A stretch of 64,000 nucleotides of DNA from Lepisosteus oculatus. Its lineage: Eukaryota > Chordata > Actinopteri > Semionotiformes > Lepisosteidae. Below the pieces are notes generated by a model. It did no database searches, had not been told where the DNA came from, and saw only the letters and a program-made list of their open reading frames with translations. The translations under genes were made by a program, and so were the position numbers. This document shows, piece by piece, positions 1 to 7,559 of the stretch. The DNA lies in NCBI RefSeq assembly GCF_040954835.1, contig NW_027168309.1:372001-436000 (forward strand), given 5' to 3'. Within the stretch, counting starts at the first letter, position 1, and every line of letters starts with the position of its first letter.

Positions 1-25
1 GCCAAATGACATGCTAGCACTCGGA

Positions 26-49
26 CACCCTTCAGAAGACTGAAGGGTG
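26..49. other. Perfect 10-bp hairpin at the unit start
   Basis: The arms cacccttcag (26-35) and ctgaagggtg (40-49) are exact reverse complements around the four-base loop aaga. It sits 25 bases after the C/A homopolymer that ends the preceding unit, and it is unchanged in the units I compared. It does not match the histone 3'-end stem-loop consensus. It could be a structured RNA element, a cruciform-prone site or chance; the sequence alone does not decide. Confidence 0.75.
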
Positions 50-333
50 GCTTAAAGCTGGAAGGATTAGGTCTCCCCGTTCCGACGCGACAATCGAACT
101 TCCTTAGGCAGAGAGAAAGCAACATCGAGGAGCGTCAACAAGACTTTAGAAGCTGCGACACACGCCACTTTCAGTCGCAGACACAGCAGTTTTAAAGGCA
201 GGAATCGCCTTTGCGAACGCCATGAGAAACAGAACGCAAGCTCAGGTCCTGCGGTTTAACAAACAGCCACGGCTTTCAAGCGACATTTCTTTTCTGGAGC
301 GAATTCACTTTCAACTTCAAGAAATTCACACAA

Positions 334-700
334 CTTGCGAAATACGAAATACAAATCTGGCTCATCGCTGCACAAGAAATACCGCCGGCTGGCAAGAAAA
401 TGACAACGGTGTTTTTCCTTAACGAAAAACTTCCCATGGAGAAAAACAACGGCTGTGCGTCTCTGTCGGCTTGATTCAGTTTAATGCAAGTATTCATTCT
501 CCTCCTGGAAAATACAGCTTGCGAAAGATGAAATACAATTCTTGGCTTTTCTGGGTGAGTGCAGAAGAAATCCTGCCGGCTGGCAGAAGAATTCCAGCCT
601 TTTTTACTCTTTAACCACAAACTTGCGAATGATACAAAGCAAGCGGGGTGCGTTTCTGTGCAGCTGTTAACTGAACAGCTGCTGCTTCAAGCCCACCCAG
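334..700. repeat. Diverged internal direct repeat, period about 184 bp
   Basis: The block starting cttgcgaaatacgaaatac at 334 returns as cttgcgaaagatgaaatac at 518, and both continue into a shared gccggctggca motif (near 394 and 576) set in similar surroundings. Later parts also correspond: gtgcgtctctgt near 455 with gtgcgtttctgt near 649. A shorter cttgcgaatgatac lies at 622. The pieces are much more diverged than the 4.11-kb units, so this duplication is older than the present array. Confidence 0.6.
661..681. other. 8-bp hairpin
   Basis: The arms cagctgtt (661-668) and aacagctg (674-681) pair perfectly around the loop aactg. It recurs in each unit. No T-run follows closely, so it does not look like a terminator. 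Function unknown. Confidence 0.6.
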
Positions 701-1584
701 GGCTCATTCCGATTTCAACATCATGCCCCCTGAAGGTAGACTGGATTTCTTTGCGAAGCATTCACCTTTTGGACGTTTCAGGAAAGGTGCGTGTCGATGC
801 CAGACTTGAAAAGCTTTCCATACAAAGAAACAACATAGTGCTTTTGATTGATGGGAAACGGCAAGAGCGGTTTGAGCAGCTCCGGCCTCTCAACCGCTTT
901 ACAATGTGATCGGCACCTCGGTAGCCAGTTTAGAAGGCTGAAAAGGATGCTGGAAGCACAGCGACGTTCTAAAACCAGCGCTTGAAAAGCATCTGCATAC
1001 ATAAAATGTCCATTTCCCCAAAGCTGAATCTGCATCTTCAGAAGATTGTCAGCTATACGTTTTCGTTCTTTGTTTCCTTTTTTTACGACAAGCTTTCGAG
1101 AAATGAACTGTCTATTGTGATGAAGGCTGCATTAGAAATTGTGCATCTAGCTTAGTTCAATGAAATCGGGAGGTGCACCTGTCTCAAGCGGATGGCTCTT
1201 TGCAGGCACACTACGGAAACCTGCGGGCGCAAGTTGGGAGAAGTGACTCTTGCAGAGTGTTGAGCTTCGAGAAGAGGGCTCCGCTCAGGAAGATATTTCC
1301 ACATGTTGAAGAGTCGCTTTTCGCCCTTTCTTTCCCACATTTTTCCAGTGCGGTTATTGATCGCGTTCAAAATGTTTTCCCAACGTACGTGTTACCTGCA
1401 AAATCACAGTGAAACTGTTATGGCGAAAAGATTCCTAATAGTTATTGTATTAGAATAGCTCTCCAATTTCTTAGCCTTCGTACACGCAATGTTTAAGGAA
1501 ACGCTAGAGTAAATGAAACTGTAAATAGACAGGAGCTCTTCTTAGTTTTCATACAAGTTATGATGGCTGCAGCTCCTATCTGCG

Positions 1585-1598
1585 TCCGGGTGACCGGA
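1585..1598. other. Short hairpin with a GNRA-type loop
   Basis: Arms tccgg and ccgga flank the loop gtga. At only five base pairs it may be chance. It lies about 170 bp past the 3' end of the Lys gene. Confidence 0.35.
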
Positions 1599-1690
1599 GC
1601 CAAGGGATTATCTGCGGAACCTTTGATTTATCTCTCGGGCAAGGAGCTAGATACGCCCTTTTCATCTCGGTTTGATCACACCTGTGCATT

Positions 1691-1694
1691 AAAA
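1691..1694 (-). terminator. Nearest T4 run downstream of tRNA-Lys
   Basis: On the minus strand this is the first run of four T after the Lys gene, 76 nt past its 3' end. A four-T run at this distance would be a weak and unusually remote polymerase III terminator. It is present in the corresponding place in the units compared. Confidence 0.25.
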
Positions 1695-1769
1695 CGCAGT
1701 GCTCGGTACCATCGAGGTGTAAGAGGTTCAAGGATGAGCGGGAAACTTTGTTAATAAGGAGACGGGCAC

Positions 1770-1842
1770 CGCCCAACGTGGGGCTCGAACCCACGACCCT
1801 GAGATTAAGAGTCTCATGCTCTACCGACTGAGCTAGCCGGGC
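1770..1842 (-). tRNA. tRNA-Lys-CTT: tRNA-Lys(CTT), unit 1
   Basis: This 73-nt gene, without intron, encodes the tRNA that reads AAG lysine codons. Read on the minus strand it begins GCCCGGCTAGCTCAG, which includes the A box, has anticodon CTT within GACTCTTAATC, and a T arm GTGGG-TTCGAGC-CCCAC containing a B box. The acceptor stem pairs over seven positions with two G-T wobbles, and the discriminator is G. The sequence matches the vertebrate Lys(CTT) consensus as I remember it. CCA is not encoded, as expected for a eukaryotic nuclear gene. The 5' flank (rightward) is GC-rich. No T-run lies within 70 nt of the 3' end, which raises the question of how transcription ends. Confidence 0.96.
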
Positions 1843-2663
1843 GCCGGTGGAGCTGGTGGTTAACTTGTCCCTGTTGACGGCAATTTGACAAGGTATACTT
1901 CCTGGCTTTTCATCATGTGCTGACCGGATTCGAGAGTAGCACACCCTGTTCTTTGTTGATTACTGTACCTCCAGCAGCGCAAATGTCAGTAATCATTGAA
2001 ATGTACGACCTACAATCTCCTCAGCATGCCCGCGTGGACTCCTCAGTGATCATCCTTCTACGTTCTGCTGTAGTTTTCATGCAAGTGAAAACCGTGCTCC
2101 AAATAACAGCGGCACAGTTGTATCCTGCGGTAAGCATTCTTCTAATTCCATCGTTTTGCTCCAGGTAAAAGGTAGCGCATCATAGTGTTGATATTCCAAG
2201 GTTTCAGAGTCCGTATTGGATGGCTTGGATGCAGACATCGCTCAGAGCTCCCAGTATGATTTTCCCGAGTTCAGTTTTGCAGTGTTTTAGTGCTTTACTA
2301 CTTCCAGTGGGCCTTTGAATGCTCTGCTAAGTAGAGACGTGACATAATTACTAATGCGACCGAGTGTGCTGGCTGTTCCTGGTTCGTAATGATTAACGCG
2401 AGAAATCAATATAAACATAACTGCTTCGATTTCGAGGTTCAGTTGAAGCTTTCAAAGAAACTATCAAAGACCTCAGAACAACCGAAGACACATTTGGTCA
2501 TCTCCGTATTGGTGAAGATTAAAGAGTCCCGCAAGTGTCAAGCTTGCACAAACACACACGAGAGAGAAACTCAGGACAGAATTTAAAGAAAGGGAGATGC
2601 AGACTATTTGAAGGCACTTTGCTAACCTAATGGCACGCTTATGAATCGTGCATAGGATACATG
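1843..2663. other. Spacer between tRNA-Lys and initiator tRNA-Met
   Basis: These 821 bp hold no tRNA or credible coding frame. The stretch includes the 5' flank of Lys on its left and the 3' flank of initiator Met on its right. The only notable sites are a TATAAA-type motif near 2410 and a CACACACGAGAGAG simple stretch near 2554-2567. Confidence 0.65.
2585..2591 (-). terminator. Possible non-canonical terminator TTTCTTT after initiator Met
   Basis: No T4 run follows the initiator Met gene for about 490 nt on its own strand. The closest T-rich candidate is TTTCTTT, 73 nt past the 3' end. Polymerase III can end on interrupted T-runs, but usually nearer the gene. Units 4 and 5 change one base here (aaagaaa to aaggaaa), weakening even this site. 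Confidence 0.15.
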
Positions 2664-2735
2664 TAGCAGAGGATGGTTTCGATCCATCGACCTCTGGGTT
2701 ATGGGCCCAGCACGCTTCCGCTGCGCCACTCTGCT
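2664..2735 (-). tRNA. tRNA-iMet-CAT: Initiator tRNA-Met(CAT), unit 1
   Basis: This 72-nt gene encodes the tRNA that starts translation at AUG. The initiator marks are visible: an A1-T72 first pair (AGCAGAG with CTCTGCT), three G-C pairs next to the anticodon loop (GGG-CCCATAA-CCC), and a T loop ATCGAAA with A at positions 54 and 60 instead of T54. Discriminator is A. It matches the vertebrate initiator consensus as remembered. The gene diverges from tRNA-Leu, with 279 bp between their 5' ends. No canonical T4 terminator lies nearby downstream. Confidence 0.97.
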
Positions 2736-3014
2736 GAGGGCCTCTCTGCGTGTGGCGCACAACTGCTCTTTTTATTTCCTACATAAGTGATGAAAGAGTT
2801 GAAAGTTTCAACGACAAACGCAGACGTCACTTTGAGCGCTTGGTGTTGTAGCACAAATCATCACATGCTGCTCTACACTGGATTATAAAAGCCGACACAT
2901 TTTCCAAACATTTTAATGCTGGAGTCACACTGTAGTATTAATAACAGTGCGATACTCGAGGAGCGTAGTGGGATCGCGGTGGCTCATCAGACCGCCCCGG
3001 GACAGGGGGCCCGC
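2736..3014. promoter_or_regulatory. Intergenic region between divergent initiator Met and Leu genes
   Basis: This 279-bp region is the 5' flank of both genes. It contains TATAAAA on the plus strand at 2884-2890, a CRE-like TGACGTC on the minus strand at 2823-2829, and a 6-bp hairpin (cactgt 2928-2933 with acagtg 2944-2949). The TATA motif is 125 bp upstream of Leu, too far for a direct role at that gene. A regulatory function is inference; tRNA genes mainly use internal A and B boxes. Confidence 0.3.
2884..2890 (+). promoter_or_regulatory. TATAAAA motif
   Basis: A consensus TATA-box sequence lies in the divergent spacer, followed within 30-60 bp by no obvious gene. If used, a start near 2915 would make a transcript reading into tRNA-Leu. 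It may equally be chance. Confidence 0.25.
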
Positions 3015-3097
3015 GTCAGGATGGCCGAGCGGTCTAAGGCGCTGCGTTCAGGTCGCAGTCTCCCCTGGAGGCGTGGGTTCGAATCCCACTCCTGACA
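3015..3097 (+). tRNA. tRNA-Leu-CAG: tRNA-Leu(CAG), unit 1
   Basis: This 83-nt class II gene encodes the tRNA reading CUG leucine codons. It shows acceptor GTCAGGA pairing with TCCTGAC, the A box TGGCCGAGCGG, an anticodon arm CTGCG-TTCAGGT-CGCAG with anticodon CAG, the long variable arm typical of Leu and Ser, a T arm with B box GGTTCGAATCC, and discriminator A. It matches the vertebrate Leu(CAG) consensus as remembered, has no intron, and shows no changes in the units I compared. It is the only plus-strand gene of the unit. An A5 tract, not a T-run, follows it; the first T-run is 145 nt downstream. Confidence 0.97.
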
Positions 3098-3448
3098 AAA
3101 AGCTTGCTCAGTGCCGTCTCCAGTCGGGTGCAAATGGGTGAAGCAGCCTGCCGCGGGGAACGTGCGCCGATAGGCGTAGGTGTATCCCCTGCCTCTTCCG
3201 ATTTAGCTCGTGCTCCATAGGATGGAAGCGGATGCTCTGGCTTTTTGACTCGAATATAACCTGATCACAACAGAAGGCCGTGCAGCCCAGTGCTGGTTTA
3301 AGAATGCCTCGTGTCTTCAGGCCCCTATTCTTTCAGGTTACCCCTTTGGAATAGTCGTCCGAAAAAGACGGGAAAGGAAAAGCATGTAAGCTCCCACACA
3401 CTGCGTTAGCATTAGCGGTTGGAATCTGATGGGAGAAAAGCAACCTGG
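3098..3448. other. Spacer between tRNA-Leu and the Asp pseudogene
   Basis: This 351-bp stretch is the 3' flank of both converging genes. I see no gene in it. The only notable site is the T5 run at 3242-3246. Confidence 0.6.
3242..3246 (+). terminator. First T5 run downstream of tRNA-Leu
   Basis: This is a strong-looking five-T run on the Leu strand, but 145 nt past the mature 3' end. If it is the real stop, the precursor would carry an unusually long 3' trailer. Confidence 0.25.
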
Positions 3449-3520
3449 CTCGCCGTCAAGCAATCCATCCCTGGTCTCCCACGTGACAGGCGGGGATACG
3501 CACCACTATACTAACGAGGA
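3449..3520 (-). pseudogene. Decayed tRNA-Asp(GTC), unit 1
   Basis: Read on the minus strand, the first 50 or so bases follow vertebrate tRNA-Asp(GTC) closely: TCCTCGTTAGTATAGTGGTG, then CCCGC-CTGTCAC-GTGGG with anticodon GTC and one G-T wobble. The 3' third is broken. Where the B box GGGTTCGATTCCC should be, the sequence reads agggatggattgctt, so T-stem pairing and the B box are lost, and a C-C clash appears at acceptor pair 3-70. Length (72 nt) is that of the intact gene. Without a B box, TFIIIC recruitment should fail, so I call it a tRNA pseudogene kept by array homogenisation. Confidence 0.82.
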
Positions 3521-3929
3521 GCGCTTGCTTGGCGCTTGAAGACACTTCCTCTTGCGGCTACTACTGTTTCCGGTTTCGTCTTTTCTTTTCATTCCTCCCA
3601 GAGGAGCGCATGAAAACGTTTCCATCTGCGCCATCCTCACCCCTCCAATGCTATGGTCCCTGCTCCTCCTGGTGCACTGCAAACACTCATTCAGCCGGTT
3701 CTTTCAGTTTGAATACTTAGGTCTTCAAAGGCTGGAAGTAGGGCGCAAGACATGCCAATGCCAAAAGCGTGGCAGTGTGCTTCCAGCTGTGAAATGTCAC
3801 TGGTGGATGTTGAAGACATTACTTCCAAGGCAGCAGGTCCAAGCGATTTAGCGTTTGTACAAGAAGCAGGAAGAGAGAAACGGCACTCCGCCTTTTTCTG
3901 GGCAGGCCGAAGCGACAGGAGAAGGGCGC
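3521..3929. other. Spacer between the Asp pseudogene and tRNA-Ser
   Basis: These 409 bp contain no RNA gene that I recognise. Several overlapping chance frames cross it, including one of 181 codons on the minus strand that runs through tRNA-Ser. The stretch includes the 3' flank of tRNA-Ser. Confidence 0.6.
3763..3766 (-). terminator. Nearest T4 run downstream of tRNA-Ser
   Basis: This is the first four-T run on the Ser strand, 164 nt past the 3' end, too remote to be a convincing polymerase III terminator. Confidence 0.15.
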
Positions 3930-4011
3930 CGTAGTGGGCAGGATTCGAGCCGACGCGGGGAGACCCCAATGGCTTTCTAGCCCAGCGCCTTAACCGCTCG
4001 GCCACGACTAT
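3930..4011 (-). tRNA. tRNA-Ser-AGA: tRNA-Ser(AGA), degenerate, unit 1
   Basis: This 82-nt class II sequence has anticodon AGA (CTAGAAA loop) and a long variable arm, most like vertebrate Ser(AGA), which reads UCU-family codons. In every unit the T arm is GTCGG-CTCGAAT-CCTGC, with a C-T clash at pair 51-63, a wobble at 50-64 and C instead of T54, and the anticodon stem has a G-G clash at 31-39. This copy, like unit 2, also has A1 instead of G1, a C-C clash at acceptor pair 6-67, and C27 opposite T43. It is probably not functional. An 11-bp GC-rich inverted repeat lies just upstream of its 5' end. Confidence 0.72.
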
Positions 4012-4019
4012 AGGGAGCG

Positions 4020-4070
4020 CCGCCGCCGCCGGCTTGCGATCATTTAACACGGAGGGCGAGGCGGCGGCGG
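4020..4070. repeat. GC-rich inverted repeat upstream of tRNA-Ser
   Basis: The arms ccgccgccgcc (4020-4030) and ggcggcggcgg (4060-4070) are exact complements separated by 29 bp, starting 8 bp upstream of the Ser 5' end. The arms are trinucleotide repeats, so slippage may have made them. The loop varies slightly between units (gcgatc in units 1-5, gcaatc from unit 6; unit 9 has further changes). Confidence 0.7.
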
Positions 4071-4098
4071 TAACCTTTTTCAATGTCGCTCTCCGTTT

Positions 4099-4111
4099 CC
4101 CCCCCAAAAAA
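4099..4111. repeat. Variable C/A homopolymer at the unit junction
   Basis: C7A6 in units 1 and 2, C6A8 in unit 3, C6A7 in units 4-6 and later ones, and C4-AG-A7 in unit 7. This tract explains the extra base in unit 3. It is the most length-variable site of the unit. Confidence 0.8.
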
Positions 4112-5880
4112 GCCAAATGACATGCTAGCACTCGGACACCCTTCAGAAGACTGAAGGGTGGCTTAAAGCTGGAAGGATTAGGTCTCCCCGTTCCGACGCG
4201 ACAATCGAACTTCCTTAGGCAGAGAGAAAGCAACATCGAGGAGCGTCAACAAGACTTTAGAAGCTGCGACACACGCCACTTTCAGTCGCAGACACAGCAG
4301 TTTTAAAGGCAGGAATCGCCTTTGCGAACGCCATGAGAAACAGAACGCAAGCTCAGGTCCTGCGGTTTAACAAACAGCCACGGCTTTCAAGCGACATTTC
4401 TTTTCTGGAGCGAATTCACTTTCAACTTCAAGAAATTCACACAACTTGCGAAATACGAAATACAAATCTGGCTCATCGCTGCACAAGAAATACCGCCGGC
4501 TGGCAAGAAAATGACAACGGTGTTTTTCCTTAACGAAAAACTTCCCATGGAGAAAAACAACGGCTGTGCGTCTCTGTCGGCTTGATTCAGTTTAATGCAA
4601 GTATTCATTCTCCTCCTGGAAAATACAGCTTGCGAAAGATGAAATACAATTCTTGGCTTTTCTGGGTGAGTGCAGAAGAAATCCTGCCGGCTGGCAGAAG
4701 AATTCCAGCCTTTTTTACTCTTTAACCACAAACTTGCGAATGATACAAAGCAAGCGGGGTGCGTTTCTGTGCAGCTGTTAACTGAACAGCTGCTGCTTCA
4801 AGCCCACCCAGGGCTCATTCCGATTTCAACATCATGCCCCCTGAAGGTAGACTGGATTTCTTTGCGAAGCATTCACCTTTTGGACGTTTCAGGAAAGGTG
4901 CGTGTCGATGCCAGACTTGAAAAGCTTTCCATACAAAGAAACAACATAGTGCTTTTGATTGATGGGAAACGGCAAGAGCGGTTTGAGCAGCTCCGGCCTC
5001 TCAACCGCTTTACAATGTGATCGGCACCTCGGTAGCCAGTTTAGAAGGCTGAAAAGGATGCTGGAAGCACAGCGACGTTCTAAAACCAGCGCTTGAAAAG
5101 CATCTGCATACATAAAATGTCCATTTCCCCAAAGCTGAATCTGCATCTTCAGAAGATTGTCAGCTATACGTTTTCGTTCTTTGTTTCCTTTTTTTACGAC
5201 AAGCTTTCGAGAAATGAACTGTCTATTGTGATGAAGGCTGCATTAGAAATTGTGCATCTAGCTTAGTTCAATGAAATCGGGAGGTGCACCTGTCTCAAGC
5301 GGATGGCTCTTTGCAGGCACACTACGGAAACCTGCGGGCGCAAGTTGGGAGAAGTGACTCTTGCAGAGTGTTGAGCTTCGAGAAGAGGGCTCCGCTCAGG
5401 AAGATATTTCCACATGTTGAAGAGTCGCTTTTCGCCCTTTCTTTCCCACATTTTTCCAGTGCGGTTATTGATCGCGTTCAAAATGTTTTCCCAACGTACG
5501 TGTTACCTGCAAAATCACAGTGAAACTGTTATGGCGAAAAGATTCCTAATAGTTATTGTATTAGAATAGCTCTCCAATTTCTTAGCCTTCGTACACGCAA
5601 TGTTTAAGGAAACGCTAGAGTAAATGAAACTGTAAATAGACAGGAGCTCTTCTTAGTTTTCATACAAGTTATGATGGCTGCAGCTCCTATCTGCGTCCGG
5701 GTGACCGGAGCCAAGGGATTATCTGCGGAACCTTTGATTTATCTCTCGGGCAAGGAGCTAGATACGCCCTTTTCATCTCGGTTTGATCACACCTGTGCAT
5801 TAAAACGCAGTGCTCGGTACCATCGAGGTGTAAGAGGTTCAAGGATGAGCGGGAAACTTTGTTAATAAGGAGACGGGCAC

Positions 5881-5953
5881 CGCCCAACGTGGGGCTCGAA
5901 CCCACGACCCTGAGATTAAGAGTCTCATGCTCTACCGACTGAGCTAGCCGGGC
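5881..5953 (-). tRNA. tRNA-Lys-CTT: tRNA-Lys(CTT), unit 2
   Basis: Same mature sequence as the copy at 1770-1842, with the G49-C65 T-stem pair intact. Confidence 0.96.
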
Positions 5954-6774
5954 GCCGGTGGAGCTGGTGGTTAACTTGTCCCTGTTGACGGCAATTTGAC
6001 AAGGTATACTTCCTGGCTTTTCATCATGTGCTGACCGGATTCGAGAGTAGCACACCCTGTTCTTTGTTGATTACTGTACCTCCAGCAGCGCAAATGTCAG
6101 TAATCATTGAAATGTACGACCTACAATCTCCTCAGCATGCCCGCGTGGACTCCTCAGTGATCATCCTTCTACGTTCTGCTGTAGTTTTCATGCAAGTGAA
6201 AACCGTGCTCCAAATAACAGCGGCACAGTTGTATCCTGCGGTAAGCATTCTTCTAATTCCATCGTTTTGCTCCAGGTAAAAGGTAGCGCATCATAGTGTT
6301 GATATTCCAAGGTTTCAGAGTCCGTATTGGATGGCTTGGATGCAGACATCGCTCAGAGCTCCCAGTATGATTTTCCCGAGTTCAGTTTTGCAGTGTTTTA
6401 GTGCTTTACTACTTCCAGTGGGCCTTTGAATGCTCTGCTAAGTAGAGACGTGACATAATTACTAATGCGACCGAGTGTGCTGGCTGTTCCTGGTTCGTAA
6501 TGATTAACGCGAGAAATCAATATAAACATAACTGCTTCGATTTCGAGGTTCAGTTGAAGCTTTCAAAGAAACTATCAAAGACCTCAGAACAACCGAAGAC
6601 ACATTTGGTCATCTCCGTATTGGTGAAGATTAAAGAGTCCCGCAAGTGTCAAGCTTGCACAAACACACACGAGAGAGAAACTCAGGACAGAATTTAAAGA
6701 AAGGGAGATGCAGACTATTTGAAGGCACTTTGCTAACCTAATGGCACGCTTATGAATCGTGCATAGGACACATG

Positions 6775-6846
6775 TAGCAGAGGATGGTTTCGATCCATCG
6801 ACCTCTGGGTTATGGGCCCAGCACGCTTCCGCTGCGCCACTCTGCT
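6775..6846 (-). tRNA. tRNA-iMet-CAT: Initiator tRNA-Met(CAT), unit 2
   Basis: Same mature sequence as unit 1. The 5' flank has one base change (gacgg for gaggg). Confidence 0.97.
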
Positions 6847-7125
6847 GACGGCCTCTCTGCGTGTGGCGCACAACTGCTCTTTTTATTTCCTACATAAGTG
6901 ATGAAAGAGTTGAAAGTTTCAACGACAAACGCAGACGTCACTTTGAGCGCTTGGTGTTGTAGCACAAATCATCACATGCTGCTCTACACTGGATTATAAA
7001 AGCCGACACATTTTCCAAACATTTTAATGCTGGAGTCACACTGTAGTATTAATAACAGTGCGATACTCGAGGAGCGTAGTGGGATCGCGGTGGCTCATCA
7101 GACCGCCCCGGGACAGGGGGCCCGC

Positions 7126-7208
7126 GTCAGGATGGCCGAGCGGTCTAAGGCGCTGCGTTCAGGTCGCAGTCTCCCCTGGAGGCGTGGGTTCGAATCCCAC
7201 TCCTGACA
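7126..7208 (+). tRNA. tRNA-Leu-CAG: tRNA-Leu(CAG), unit 2
   Basis: Identical to the unit 1 copy. Confidence 0.97.
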
Positions 7209-7559
7209 AAAAGCTTGCTCAGTGCCGTCTCCAGTCGGGTGCAAATGGGTGAAGCAGCCTGCCGCGGGGAACGTGCGCCGATAGGCGTAGGTGTATCCCC
7301 TGCCTCTTCCGATTTAGCTCGTGCTCCATAGGATGGAAGCGGATGCTCTGGCTTTTTGACTCGAATATAACCTGATCACAACAGAAGGCCGTGCAGCCCA
7401 GTGCTGGTTTAAGAATGCCTCGTGTCTTCAGGCCCCTATTCTTTCAGGTTACCCCTTTGGAATAGTCGTCCGAAAAAGACGGGAAAGGAAAAGCATGTAA
7501 GCTCCCACACACTGCGTTAGCATTAGCGGTTGGAATCTGATGGGAGAAAAGCAACCTGG

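Larger units (their letters stand above)
1..1769. other. Gene-free 1.77-kb part of the unit
   Basis: I find no tRNA, other known RNA or credible coding frame here. Both strands hold only short frames (up to 116 codons) with no recognisable domain. What can be seen is a 10-bp hairpin at 26-49, an isolated B-box-like motif on the minus strand at 91-103, a diverged direct repeat from about 334 to 700, an 8-bp hairpin at 661-681, and a small GNRA-loop hairpin at 1585-1598. The segment is as well conserved between units as the tRNA part, so conservation says nothing about function. Confidence 0.7.
1..4111. repeat. Array unit 1 (reference unit)
   Basis: Complete unit ending in a C7A6 tract. With units 2 and 3 it forms the most divergent group: it has ggcgaa rather than gccgaa near 1421, and a Ser tRNA with extra mismatches. 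It differs from unit 2 at one base just left of the initiator Met gene (gatacatg against gacacatg). It serves as the coordinate frame for the sites described below, which recur in every unit. Confidence 0.97.

Noticed and set aside
26-49. Histone-type 3' stem-loop
   Set aside because: Stem and loop do not match the GGYYCTTYTYARRRCC-type consensus, and there is no histone frame upstream.
559-909. Open frame of 116 codons on the plus strand, intact in every full unit
   Set aside because: It overlaps an antisense frame of 114 codons and shows no domain. It lies in the internal diverged repeat, and the between-unit changes (Q/R near codon 28, Q/K in unit 15) are too few to test for coding constraint.
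1576-1944. Open frame of 122 codons on the minus strand with an ARLAQSVEHETLNLRVVGSSPT-like stretch
   Set aside because: That peptide is simply tRNA-Lys(CTT) read as protein, a well-known annotation artefact.
2382-2392. GGTTCGTAATG as a further tRNA B box
   Set aside because: The essential A after TTCG is missing, and no arms or A box can be paired around it.
2473-2760. Open frame of 95 codons on the minus strand containing CWAHNPEVDGSKPSSAT
   Set aside because: This is initiator tRNA-Met read as protein, with only spacer sequence on either side.
2947-3141. Open frame of 64 codons on the plus strand containing GWPSGLRRCVQVAVSPGGVGSNPT
   Set aside because: This is a translation of tRNA-Leu(CAG), not a gene.
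3691-4236. Open frame of 181 codons on the minus strand, present in most units
   Set aside because: It runs through tRNA-Ser and the C/A homopolymer, encodes no recognisable domain, and is broken in unit 3 by a single extra A. Its recurrence only reflects the tandem repeat.
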